Shown here: positions 34,674 to 46,518 of the stretch, one piece after another
Layout of the letters: the number at the start of each line of letters is the position of its first letter
Numbering within the stretch: position 1 is the first letter of the stretch
Origin: Zhengitettix transpicula
Lineage: Eukaryota; Arthropoda; Insecta; Orthoptera; Tetrigidae
Assembly (NCBI GenBank): GCA_037074705.1
Contig: CM073596.1
Span: forward strand, 16,822,501 to 16,886,500
DNA: 64,000 nt
Direction of reading: 5' to 3'
Notes under the pieces: generated by a model
What the model was told of the DNA's origin: nothing
What the model saw: only the letters and a program-made list of their open reading frames with translations
Database searches by the model: none
Made by a program: the position numbers and the translations under genes

Positions 34674-35937
34674 ATATATATAATTAATATTACTATAAAA
34701 TTATTTTTATGATCTGCTTATTTTGAAACAACTATTATTATTTTATTAATATTAAATAATTCTGAACTTCTCGTAACTTTCCGTAACAGCCACACAAGAG
34801 GGCGAATTTATTTGTCAGATTACAATACACCTGTTACGTAAAATTCAGCGTACGAGCACAATAGAAGAACGTTACAGAACAGTTTGGAGAACAAAAACGT
34901 ATAACGAGGCTCCATGTGTCTGTATGTGGCAGACGAAGTGTAACAGTTCCGTCATACGAGAAACTGAAAGGAGAATAGGACGCTATAAAGATATGTAACT
35001 ACTGTCCTCAAGTCAATATTTCGAGCAAATGCAATATTTTCCAGACCTTAGGCGCTCTTGCAATTTTTTTTAAAGTCGCTGAACATTTTTTTCGTGACTC
35101 TACTTAGTTGATTACTTAAATATGACTCACCATTTTTATGTTAATCTGTCTCCAAACGTAACGTGATTCGTGCGCAAATGTAAAAGTAGAAGCTCGAAAT
35201 CGCATTAAAAATATTTTAATTTAACGTGAACAGACGACATCTGTTTAATTTAGAGACGGGAGCGCAAAAGCAAACAGCAGATGTTCCGGGAACCAGGGCT
35301 CAGTCACCTTCCTTCCTTCCCATCAATGGACAGCTGACGTCACATCCGTTGCTGTGCCAACGAGTTATAAAGATTGTCTCTAAACGTTCACCGGTGGAAA
35401 TGACGAAAAAAAAAGGAATCTTTCTCAATTAAATTTTCCAATTTATGAATAATATAACAGTGCATTACTGAGAAACGCTGTACATCTTCAGAATATGAAG
35501 AAGCAGTGATAACGGCTGGATTATTACGAGGGCTGTTTGTATTTTGAATTATTGAGACCATCTTTCTCATTTCAGTCATCATTACTTAATACATCCGAAA
35601 ATTTTCCCATTGCCTTATCCATAAGATAATATTAAAAATTATCCCAAATATAGGATCAAGCTTTGAAGGTTCAATATCGGATGAAAAAATATTTATTCAT
35701 GTATAAAAAAAATAATAAATCCATTGTTATGTTTTAAATGGATAAGAGGATTTTTATTAAATAGTTTTAAGTTAAGAAAAACAAGGAAAAATACCAATTT
35801 GAACGTACTAATTATTCAAGTGATAAGTAATTAAGGATATTAAAGTTTACACAATTACTATTTATTCTTCCTAATCTCGTATGCTTAGTTAAATAAACAG
35901 AATTTTTCTTTTAGTTTTCTTGTCCCTTAAATTTTTC

Positions 35938-35986
<49 letters not shown>

Positions 35987-36824
35987 GAAACGGCGCGTAA
36001 CATGACTGCTCCGAAGTTTCCCTTCGAGAAGCTCGTGTCGGCAAGCTTTTGATCTCACTTCATTTTATATTTTAACGAGAAGCAGCCGTTATGGTAAACA
36101 GTTTGAAGTCGAAGAAGACATACACAAAAGGAAGAAAGAATTCTGACTTCAAGGTAAAAGCGAAGAAATGAAATCGAGTAGCAGTTGGGCTAGGACGAAG
36201 TTACATCTCTGGTAATAGAAAAATAAGTTAAGGCAAATACGCGTAGGACTCGTGGGGCGTCGAACCAAATCTTTGGAATGAATCCGAAAGTAACACGTGA
36301 TGAATATTCTATCATCTATGTAAATGAAATAATATTTTTGTTTCCACATTGCTTAGAATCGTCGATCCTATTAAATCATTACGCTCCATGCATTAATGGA
36401 TCCGAAGTCAATGTCATCTAAATCTCTGCCGAGTTCATTCGACTTCCAGAAGAAAATTTAAACAATTTTTAGTTCTCATATAGAGCTATGAAAAGGAATT
36501 ATCAATATGAAACTACGATACGGCCATATGAACGCGATTTTAAACAAAACATTTTCTTCCAGGATCACAATTTCTTTAACATGGAATTTGTTCTCCTTCT
36601 GGGAAAAACGGTCGATCGGGGTTTCTCTGAAATGAAATCTTAAATATAATTCAACATTTTAAGGAGCTACAACTCAAACTCCATCATTACCAGATTTTTC
36701 TGGGAATTTTATAAGAAAATAAAGCTATTTTTTAAATTTAATTTCTGGTACTATCATAATTATGTAGCCATATATTTTTAACAGTCCAGTAAAGAAACGG
36801 AAACAACCCGGACGATGTCACATA
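34674..36824. other. Intergenic, no gene recognised
   Basis: Contains a (TA)n tract at 35943-35982 followed by a GC-richer AACGAAACGGCGCGTAACAT stretch. No motif-bearing frame or repeat match was found. Confidence 0.45.
35943..35982. repeat. (TA)n microsatellite
   Basis: Perfect TA tract, with no F1/F2/F3 element identified beside it. Confidence 0.95.
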
Positions 36825-37595
36825 TCTCTGTAATAAAAAAATGGATGTATATTTGTATGTATCCATGTATTAACGTTAATTTCTATACAAATTTAGACGC
36901 GTGGACTGACCACAGCAAAAATTGGTGCACATATTTTCAAAAACTCGAGAAACGGTACTGTGTGGGTGAGAAACCCCCAGCATAAAGGTGGAAAGAATTG
37001 TAATTAAAAAACGAGATCGTTAACTGTTGTATAACTGCGCGCCAAGAGACTGTGACGTCACGCGAGAGACAGAGAGACGTTACTACGCGACGAACAAAGG
37101 AAATAGTTCCGTTATCCGTAATGAAATGATGCAGAAATATTTTCATTAAAAAATAAAAAGTATAATCATATACAGTAATACTCCATCGAATGATAAAAAA
37201 AAACCTATACGATCCTTGCGGAAAATGTAAGTTATTTTTCGTGCCACTTTAGTGATTCCAATATGGCGACTATTGGTTTAGATTGCGAATCTAGTTAAGA
37301 ATTTCATCAAATTAATCTTTCGTAATGTCTGAAGACTGAGGTAAAATTACATCCTGTGATACTGAAGGAGTATATTTAAGTATTCTATTCGTAATGAAAT
37401 TCCTAAGTGTGTTTGTTGGGACTGATTAAATAAAATTCAATGTACTTTACAGCACTATCGTTCGAAAGGATGTACGGAACTAGGAACAGTTAGATTCAGG
37501 TTAAATCACAACTTGACGAAAGATTAATATAGAATTAAATTATTTTTAGGGTATATATAAATAACTACCCGGACAACGCCAGGCACCAAGGCTAG
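36825..37595 (+). mobile_element. Helitron-like element Hc with both ends (771 bp)
   Basis: A|TCTCTGTAATAAAAAAATGG at the 5' end; GGCACCAAGGCTAG|T at the 3' end. It contains the shared TTGTATGTATCCATGTATTAACG, CGTGACGTCACGCGAGAGA-like, TACTCCATCGAATGAT and CTCCAATATGGCGACTAT-like blocks. Termini and A/T insertion context fit Helitrons. Non-coding. Confidence 0.75.
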
Positions 37596-39040
37596 TAATT
37601 GTATAATTGCCAACTCTTTAGGTATATCAGTGATATAATTATATTTTAATAACTAACAAAAAATTTTGTCATACTGACTTATAGTCAAGAAGTAACAAAA
37701 AGTATTAAATAAAAAATAACTTTATGATCAATGAATATGTAACACGTTAAAGAATCAATAGTGACTCTTAAGATGTGAAGGGCCGTTAATAAAATAATTA
37801 TCATTTCTCATTATCTCAAACGATTTGTAGATATTTCTCTGAAGAAACAAGTTGTATAATATTTTGATTAAATGTAAAAGATTATACGTGTAGAAGTAAA
37901 GCGTTGATTTTTGGGGAAACTAGGAAAACCGAACGTTGTATTTACGTTATAAATTAAATTAACCTTATAATTGGGAAAAAATAATTAACTGAAAAAATCT
38001 TGAAAAAAAGTAAGAGTATTAAACTGTAAATTCGTAAAACTGAATATTCCAGGAGCATGAAAGGGAATTAGATTTTGCTGTTCGACGTCCTTTTATTACG
38101 TAATTACGCGGTAAATTCTTCGAAGTGTCAGAGTTAATTCATCAACTACCTTCCTTGAGATGTGACAAATATTTTTTGATAAGTAACTTAGTAGACGTGA
38201 GGAAATACCTATTTACGCTTACGAAACACGATTTCTAGAAAGGCCAACTGACTTTTTCTACACATCCCCTTCAATAAATCTCGGCGAATGAAGTGAGAGA
38301 GCGGCGGGGCCGAGAGGCGAAGGTGGCGGAGGCGGAGCTGAAGGGGGTTCAAATCGGTGTAAATTCACTTAACCCCGGTAGCAGGATGGCTACCTGTTGC
38401 TCGCTTTTGAGGTTACCTGTTCGGCAGGTCAGCCTCACCCTCCTCTAAAACAAACAGCGTCGCAAACACCTCGAAGACCTTAAACGGGAAATCCCGAAAA
38501 GCCTTGATTGAGACATTCTGAAGACGTAAATTCCAGGGCGTGTACGAAACGAACACCCTCTGAAATTATTTCAATCTCGCATTACAGCATTTAGTCACAA
38601 AAAAAATCATACTAAAAATTTAATTTCCCGTTGTATAATTAACTGAGCAATTAATAGTTACTACCTGCTGTGGTGCGGAACTTAGCATCAGTGCGTCGCC
38701 TCACAGAGGTTTCGGTGCTCGAACTATGGCTTCATGTTAAGGAAGATGGTATCAATCGCTACGTAGGCCACGTGTCACTCCAAAAAAAATCTGTATGTGT
38801 CATGGGAAAACTACAGTCTGGCAGTCACCCCGATGGGCCAAGATATTGCCTATACCGCCAAGGAGATTAGATTTATAAGTTCCATTAGTCCTATACTGAA
38901 CAAATAAGACAAATAAAATCGATATTGATTACAAATATGAGTGAAATAAGATATGCATAGATACTTAGAGCCATACATACACAGTAATATGAAGAATTGC
39001 AAAAGTAAATATTTGAAAATACATGTAATAGGAGCAATTT
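37596..39040. other. Intergenic, no gene recognised; GC-rich patch at 38.3-38.5 kb
   Basis: Mostly AT-rich. 38275-38510 is GC-rich and holds a small cluster of CAGGTA-type sites (listed next). No coding motif. Confidence 0.45.
38390..38430 (-). promoter_or_regulatory. Cluster of CAGGTAG/CAGGTAA sites
   Basis: CTACCTG (38390-38396, complement of CAGGTAG) and TTACCTG (38413-38419, complement of CAGGTAA) lie with CAGGTC (38425-38430) within 41 bp. In insects CAGGTA words are bound by the pioneer factor Zelda, and CAGGTA/CACCTG E-boxes by Snail/Zfh1-type repressors. Function inferred; spacing and GC-rich single-copy context are the only support. Confidence 0.25.
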
Positions 39041-39044
39041 AATT

Positions 39045-39965
39045 GACGCCGAAAAATATTTATTCGACGCAAATAGCGGCCGGTTAACAGGTTTGAAAGT
39101 TTCTATCCCTGCCTACCTCCAGCTAACCCCTGCCACCCCCGCACACTCAATCAGGTTGCCCAGGTTGTCATACGTAAACTCAGCAACATCCATATCCCTG
39201 GGTTTGAGTCGAATTTTGGTAGTTATTATTTTCATTTTCGTGTAACGCCCGACCAAAAACATCCCCCAAGCGTGTTCCTCTCTCATTAAGATAGGGATTG
39301 AAATTATATACAGAGAACATCTACAGAATTATTATGAATTAAATTTAAGCCGAAAAAATATTTATCCGACGCAAATATTGGCCGTTTCAAATTTTTTAAA
39401 AATTCCACACCCACTGAAGGGAGTTACACGGCAATTTGATTGTCATAATTAAACTCTGTGACAACCATAACCCCACATTCGACTCCAATTTTGATATTTT
39501 TTTGCGTTATTTTTATGTAATGCTACTCCACACCAACCCTTAAGCGTGCTCTCCTCCCAAGCCCGAAAGGGGTTAAAATTAATTTAAAAAATATTTTTTC
39601 AACGCAAATATCGGCCACGATTTAATGCTTAAAATTTTTCTCTCGAAAACTCCCGCCCCTATCGGCTAAATGTCAACTTGGATGTCACTATTAAATTCAG
39701 CGACATCCATATTCCTGGATTTGACTCAAATCCAGGGTTGTATTCGTGTATGTTTCTTGTAGCGCCCCTCCACCCCTACCCCTAAGGGTGCTCTGTTTAC
39801 ACTCTTGAAGGGGTTAAAGTTATGTATGGTAACATCGGTACATAACACTATCAACCTCTGTGACGTGACCCTTAGGCGTGTATCACCCCGACAGTGAAAT
39901 TTTCCCCATGGGTGTATATTTCTATACGGAACATACATACAAACATATATGCATACAATAACTTG
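39045..39965 (-). mobile_element. Helitron-like element H2b built of tandem units, 3' end missing
   Basis: On the minus strand it starts TTTGTATGTATGTTCC and contains three degenerate units marked by CGACGCAAATA on the plus strand, near 39068 and 39368, and by CAACGCAAATA near 39599. Each unit has an AACCCCTTTCGGG-like and a GACTCCAATTTTG-like block. The same unit design is in 50187-51386. A GCCGGCACCTAG terminus was not found here. Confidence 0.55.
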
Positions 39966-41618
39966 TTGTAGTAATGCGCTTAAATTCTTATTTGACATAA
40001 TACTTTCTCCATTATTGATAACCTTGAAATTGAAACACTCAATCAGCTGCCTGGTATTATCATCAACTTTTCCTATGCTGTGTTTTACTTCCACTTTAAT
40101 TTTTCCCACTTCCTTTATGAATTAACCATACTATTTCCCTCCAAGTAGATGATATTAATTACAGCATTTCATAATCTAAATATTAATTTTTAACAAAAAT
40201 ATAATCGGCGAACTATGGCTGTAGATAGTGTTAGTTAAAAGTGAGAGGCAGTTCAGAGGCGTTGGTTAAGTACAATTTAGCTGTTTATAACAACGGTAAG
40301 GTCCTCGTGATGTGCGTTGCTGTAATAGTAGAGAGAACTTGATAATAATCCACCTCCCACCTTCTCTCTGCCTGTGAGTGTGCGTCTGTAGCTGTGTATA
40401 GTGCACGCCACTAAATATAGACTAACACCATTAGTCTGAAACACAAGTTAAAACACAACACATTAAAATAAAAGGGACTAAAGTTGCTTTAGAAGCGGAG
40501 GGTGGGTTGGGTTGCTTTCACTCATTATGCTAATAGGATTTCTGTATGGGTTTCTGTGCAAAAAAAAAAATACTGCGAGCGGAGGAAGGACGAAAAAGTT
40601 TTAAAACAGGGGAAAATATAAATGTATTAAATGAAATTAGGGATGAGTGATTGTTGTAGCACACAAGTTTTCATCAAAAATTTGTTTCGTCCCGAATTCT
40701 GAACCGACAAGTATATAAAATTAAAATATTGTTTCGCTCCATATTACTCCCTTCTCCATACGCGGGATCGAAAATTGACGTCAAATAAATGTATTTTTCT
40801 TTTTGACTACAGTAAGAATCTTGATAAGCAAAGTAGACCTTGGAAGTGTGTTTAAAAGACATTTCCAATTGTTTAATAAATATGCAAAGCTGACAACGTA
40901 CTTAAGCTTCTCAATTGAAAGTTTTTCATCTGGAACGATTCCCCTACAGATGTAATTAATAATAGATTGGATCAGTTGTTTTATTTATTAGTATAGTAGA
41001 TGAGTAAAATAAAGGAACCATTTATATTTTAATAAGGAAACCAGAAACGTTGTGTGGTATTTATGTTATCACTTTTTTGTTTTAATTATTCATTATTTTA
41101 AATTATGCGTAAAATTTTAATTTTTTAAGTTTAACATTTATATTTTAATTAAATGAAACAGTTAAGGGGAGGAAATATCTATATTTAACAATTATGTACA
41201 TAATTATTACCAGCGTTGTTGAGTGTTAAATAAGTAAAAAAATTGATAGTCCCTCTTTAAAACTCTCAAACTGGCTCCGATCTCACGTTTACAAACATTC
41301 TTTTAAATCATTCTCGCAGTTAGCTGCTTCGGAAGGGATTAGTCGTTGCCGATGGACAGACCGTATTCCTGTCGATTTTTTCCTAAATATTTAGTAAGAC
41401 ACTCTAATAATTATAATGTTTCTCCAAAAATATAGCTTTTATGCTGCATAACTTATATAAAAAAAATTGGAATCTACGTGTGAAAACCTTTCTTTGTTAA
41501 GTAAGAACTGCGAATAAATAAAATAGTTTAGTATTTCTTTAGATAGTAAATACAAAGTTGACTTTTAAATACTACACTACATTAAAGATTTCTTTTAAAA
41601 TATGATAATCATCAAAGA

Positions 41619-41621
<3 letters not shown>
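39966..41621. other. Intergenic, no gene recognised
   Basis: AT-rich. It includes a half foldback at about 41030-41082 (CCAGAAACGTTGTGTGGTAT) matching the right arm of the FB family. Confidence 0.45.

Positions 41622-41650
<29 letters not shown>
41622..41650. repeat. (TA)n microsatellite
   Basis: TA tract directly before F1b. Confidence 0.95.
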
Positions 41651-41653
<3 letters not shown>

Positions 41654-42647
41654 AATGCCAATTAATTAGGTCAGTAATTGTTTAAACATAAAATTTGAAT
41701 TGTTTGTGAAATCCATTATAGCGGTCTGATCGAACAAAGCGACAATGAAAAGCGAGCTGACATGCTTTGTCGAAAAGACAAAAATGGCGTATGCGTGCTA
41801 AAACTCGAGAGAATGAGGAGTCAGTTGGTGGCGGGACATTTCAGAGGACGGAACAAATTACACTAGAGCAGAGAATAGCCGTCGTTAATGTATTATTGAA
41901 CAAAGTTGTTAATTTAAGACTAAGTAAAAACATTCACGGAAGTATTACTTCGTAAATATCGCTATGTAAAAGCAGTTTACGCCTACAGCCATCCAGGAGA
42001 GTCAAAGCGAGTTTACGTCTACAGTCATCCAGGAGAGTCTAAGCGAGTTTACGTCTATAGCCAGCCGAAATAGTACAGTTGCAGTTTAATTCCAAAGCTG
42101 TAAAAGACTAACAAATCTACGAATCATAGGATTCGTATAAGGCGAGCAGACATCAGATAGCTGACATTCAGGAGGACCATCCGAGTTCCTGGGAGCCTAT
42201 CAGTTTTGATTTCAATAGTGTAAAATCTGTGGGTCGACATTTTAGAATCAGTGTATAATTTTGCAATAGTGTACTTCCGAAACCAAAAGAATGCTGGTAC
42301 CAGCTGGACAGATGTAAGTAACAAAACCAAACTGATGATTATTTGTACACGTAATTAAAGGATAGATTCAGATTTCGTTCTCTTTTAATTGTTAATCAAA
42401 GTTAATTTCTTTTCTTTTTAATTTCTTTCTATCGACATATTGTTAGGTAAATGTGAACTGTTGGTTAATAAGATTTTAAAATCAAATTGTTGAGTCCATT
42501 ATCAAGCCCAGTGAAGGCCCTGAGAAATTAATATTTTAAATTGTAATTTTTTTTAGTTAGAAGCCACAAAGTGAAAATAAATAATTTTATGTATTAAATT
42601 TTATTAATTCTTTTATTTAATTTAAACCCAACCGGTTGATTATTACA
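41651..42647 (+). mobile_element. LTR-like element F1b, best-preserved copy (997 bp)
   Basis: Begins TGTAATGCCAATTAATTAGG and ends TTGATTATTACA, with TA tracts on both sides. Positions 41975-42070 hold about 2.5 tandem units of about 38 bp (GTTTACGTCTACAGTCATCC). A TATA-like GTAAAAGACTAAC precedes the segment GAATGCTGGTACCAGCTGGA, then GTAAGT at 42314-42319. GCCCAGTGAAGGCCCTGAGA and an AATAAA lie before the 3' end. Read as a solo LTR, the order is U3 with repeats, TATA, R with a donor, poly(A) signal, CA. Non-coding. Confidence 0.68.

Positions 42648-42701
<54 letters not shown>
42648..42701. repeat. (TA)n microsatellite
   Basis: TA tract directly after F1b, with one CATA interruption. Confidence 0.95.
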
Positions 42702-42705
<4 letters not shown>

Positions 42706-43231
42706 AAATTTGCATCCATCCATTATACGCGTTCTGTTTCTGGTTTTTATTTTTTCTACTAAGCCTTTTACAAGGGTTTCATTTTCTCTTTTCCCTCTCT
42801 CGAATCACTTGCACTCTTGTTTACACTTGTTAAGTTTGAGGGCGCGCCTGTCATTTTCATACCCTTCCCGTATCACCCCTTTTAGCTTTGTCTCCCCCAC
42901 CCCCACCCCCCTTTTTGGCAATTGGCACCACCGCCACCTCGACGAAGGTGAAATCCACCCTCTGTCCAAACATCTGTCACGCAATTTCCGAACTCCGGGG
43001 AAAAGGTTTGAGATTTCAAGTAAAAATACAAATTTATTTAATGTAAGAAACATCTGTGCATCTGGCGATTCGTACTTTTTTAATTTACGTCTGAAAATTA
43101 ATAATAAGAAAGATAGCCAAATAAAATAAGTGATAATAAAAATACCACACGACGTTTCTGGGATCCTTGTTCCTTTCTTCAGTTATCAATTAATTATATT
43201 TGTATATTTAAGGAAAATACATTTATAAATT

Positions 43232-43325
<94 letters not shown>

Positions 43326-44014
43326 TGTTTATGTGGTCGCAAGTAAAAGAGGAATTATAACGACTCTAAATTAATAAGATCTTTAACAAAAAAGAGTGAA
43401 ACAATAGGTTCGATGATAAGGAAAACTCAACGTTAAGTTAATAAAATTCCAGAAAAGAAGTTTTTATTAATTAAAATTTGTATCCGTTCTAAACGAAGGT
43501 TTTAATATATCAAATTAATTTTTTGTGTGTAATTTCTACCCTCATGGCTTTTGGCAACATGAGTATCCTTGGTTCGCCTACTATTCTGGCTTTGTTCGTG
43601 CTCAATATCATTTATATTTCAAACTGATCCTGCTTCTATGGTTTATTACAAATTAATAACGGATTCAGTGATCTAAACATGCAATCGCTTCACGGCATAA
43701 ATGCCATTTTTTCAGACTGTTTCTCCGATAAATAATAACAGACATAATACAATGGTGAATCAATTTCCTATTTCTTTGAATTATAAAATATATCTCCATT
43801 TTAACAACTATAAATATTATGATACTAATTTCCGATGCTAATCTTGTCAATCCTACAATGTATAGCTACTATGTATTCGTATTTATCTGAAATATTTGTC
43901 ATTTCTAGTTAATCGTCTATTGTAGTCATCATAATTAGTTCTACGATATTAACCTTTTAAGTACCATACTTTAATATTACCTACAACAACTTCATTTCAG
44001 TGGACTATGTGCAA
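42702..44014. other. Intergenic, no gene recognised
   Basis: A 139-codon plus-strand frame crosses a pyrimidine-rich stretch and has no recognisable motif. A half foldback is at 43106-43190 (ACCACACGACGTTTCTGGGA). Confidence 0.45.
43238..43325. repeat. (TA)n(GATA)n compound microsatellite
   Basis: A TA tract of about 48 bp passes into about ten GATA units. Confidence 0.95.
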
Positions 44015-44882
44015 GGCGCCGTATTTTGAGCGCTCGTGCCCTGAGCGCACAACCTGCCCCCCCCCCCTCCCTCATTAGCCGATCCCATCATCAATCCTGA
44101 CCGCTGAGCTAGCAGGTATAAAGTTTGCAAATCAGTCTTTGTTTTAACATTAAGTGAAAGAAATACAAGTTTAATGTATAACATTTCTGAAAATTATCTG
44201 GCTTTATAATTTCTATCTCTATCTATAATATAGTAACTGTTACATTTGGTTGTGATTCGTTTAATAAATATGCTTATAAATGATCAATTAAGATACAAAT
44301 GATTTAACAGTTATATTTTTCTGACATCCTTAAATAAATGAAAACCTCTTTAGTTTTAAATTAAAGATTAAAAATTCAAACAAATCAAGATTTTACAAAC
44401 ATGATAATTTATATTAACACGTATTTTCAAATTACACCATTTAATTGACTTTACAACACCAAAAGAGCTCCTAATAAATAAGGGATTTTTTTAGAATATT
44501 TTTCTATTACTACGTTTAAAAATTTCAATTAATAATAAATTTAAAACTAAAGAGGAAAATGTTTTCATTTATTTAAGTACGTCAGATAAATATAACTGTT
44601 AAAAGTTTTGTATCTTAATTGATCATTTCTAAGTATATTTATTAAACCATTCACTACCAATTGGAACTGATAGAGATAGAAATTATAAATCCAGATATGT
44701 TTCAGAGACGTTATATATTAAGCTTGAATTACATTCACCAAATGTTAAAACCAAGACTGATCCTTTAAGCAATAAAGTTCTACGGAAAACTTTATACCTG
44801 CTCGCTCAGCGGCCAGAATTGAGGAAGGGGTCAGGGGTTGATGTTGTCCGCTCATGGCACGGCCGGACATGGCACGACACCG
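44015..44882. mobile_element. Second copy of the long-TIR element
   Basis: The left end is GTATTTTGAGCGCTCGTGCC; the right end contains GTCCGCTCATGGCACGGCC followed by GGCACGACACCG. The arms repeat the GCTAGCAGGTATAAAGTTT, TTAACATTAAGTGAA and TGATCAATTAAG blocks of 19753-20650. The centre (TTTAATTGACTTTACAACACC) is in the opposite orientation to the first copy. No target duplication is visible, so the ends are approximate. Confidence 0.78.
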
Positions 44883-46518
44883 TTTGTATCAACCTCGTAA
44901 CGTCACGAGATGGGTCGTGAGCACGTAGCGAGGTTTCCAAGAACGGGCGAGGTATCGCTGTCAAGGAGCTTTTAGGTCTGTTAGGGTAGTTACCATTCTA
45001 TTGAAACGTATTGTCGTACTATACTTCAACGGCTTATGACGTCCTTCAATGTATTTATCGATTGTACATAAAGTATTTCTTTTGTTTAAAATATACAAAT
45101 CCTTGGTTATGACACGTCTTTGTTACTTAATCTCAGCCTCGTTGAATCACATCTCTGATACGAAGTAGTTTACAGGGATTTATCGGTGCATTACTAATGT
45201 AAGGTCACAATTTTGCATTCAATGCGACGCGTCTCTTACCTTGATAAATGGATCCAATTTCAGGGATTATGTGGGTTTACGAATACCACAACACAGATTT
45301 TTCAGGATGTCGATTTTATTTTCTTACAGCTATTGCAAAATTTTCTCTGAATCAAGGAATTTGCATTGATTCCACCAACTTTGTTCATCATGCACGAATC
45401 TGTCCTCAACCGCAAGTGGTGATTGGGATTTCTATTCTATTCCTTGGTTACTTTTTCGCTTGATAAGACGGACAACAGAATGTCACCGAATCTCTTCCTC
45501 CACGACGCAGAATGGTTTCTCCACCCTCACATCAGCCTCATCTCCGTGAGCGTAGCGTAGCGAAAATAACGGGGCGAGCTTTACTGCTCGTAAAAGGAAG
45601 CCAAGCTGCCGGCGAGGAAGCCTCCTTCTAAACGCCGATATTAAATGGGTTGTTTCAATAAGCGTCAGCGAACAAAACACCTGCCTCGAGAATAATTCAG
45701 ACGAGAAACACAAGCGGTAAACTTTCATTCGCGGTTGAAAATGGAAACCTGCTGATCTTATTTCATTCAGTTCCGGGAGAATAGTTTCCTGAAACTTCCC
45801 TTGCACCGAGTGTTTTGTGATCCTCCCTCTAAATATCACCGCTCTCTCTAAAATCCTTTTCACTTTCATTTTCTTTTTGAATGTTTCATTTCTCCCTCGC
45901 TTAAATCAAGGATAGTCCTTATTCAAATCTGGTGGTTCCGGAAGCGTTCTTCTAAAATTCGGTATTAAATGGGTATCCTTCAATAAAATCAGCATACGAA
46001 ACAGAGCTACGCTGAAGCATTCACTCTGAAATTGAAACCTACTCGGTCTCGCGCAATCCAAGTCCTTAAGATGAAATTGTTTTGCGTTCATCCCTACAAA
46101 CTTTGCCTCTGTTTCTCAAATTATTCCCTTTTACTTTCATCTCTTATCAAAATCCTTGGTAACTTCCCCTCTGCGTACTTGATTATTTTCCAAGAAACCA
46201 ATCTGGCTGGCTGATAGTTCGTCTAAGAAGTATCCTATATATAATACTGTGATTTTGCAATTATTTCAAGCTTTACACCCACAAACACGTTTCTTTAATA
46301 ATTGGCTGGAATTTATAAGAACGTCATACATCCGCATCCTAAGGTCTTCAAGATGCGTAAGTGTATAATAATTCCATTTCAATTCTTTTTCTCTTATACG
46401 AGCTGTTTCCCGTAATTAATTTTTCCGATATTTTCATACCTATGTTGTTTCATGTTTTTCTGAGGTTTCTTCTATCGTCGCTCAATATTTCCATTAATCT
46501 TCCAGTTAATTCTTCTCA
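44883..46518. other. Intergenic; contains a degenerate tandem duplication, no gene recognised
   Basis: Frames here (for example minus 45483-45869, 128 codons) have no family motif. The duplicated segment is described in the next entry. Confidence 0.4.
45590..46190. repeat. Degenerate tandem duplication, unit about 320 bp
   Basis: CTTCTAAACGCCGATATTAA with following ATGGGTTGTTTCAATAA (from 45627) corresponds to CTTCTAAAATTCGGTATTAA with following ATGGGTATCCTTCAATAA (from 45950). Further matches run on to a shared TTTTACTTTCATCTC / TTTTCACTTTCATTTT-like end. Unlike the named families, it was found only here. Confidence 0.5.

Noticed and set aside
38340..38420. tRNA gene (GGTTCAAATC word near 38346)
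   Set aside because: No acceptor stem, D-arm or anticodon arm could be placed around the T-loop-like word.
41651..42647. Reading F1 as a TIR DNA element (TGTAAT/ATTACA as inverted repeats)
   Set aside because: The inverted match is only about 6-11 bp and includes the TA flank. TG/CA ends, U3-like tandem repeats, TATA, donor and poly(A) signal order fit an LTR better, though internal coding sequence is needed to settle it.
42710..43129. A 139-codon plus-strand frame
   Set aside because: A pyrimidine-rich stretch just after a TA tract, with a competing minus-strand frame, no recognisable domain and no splice context.
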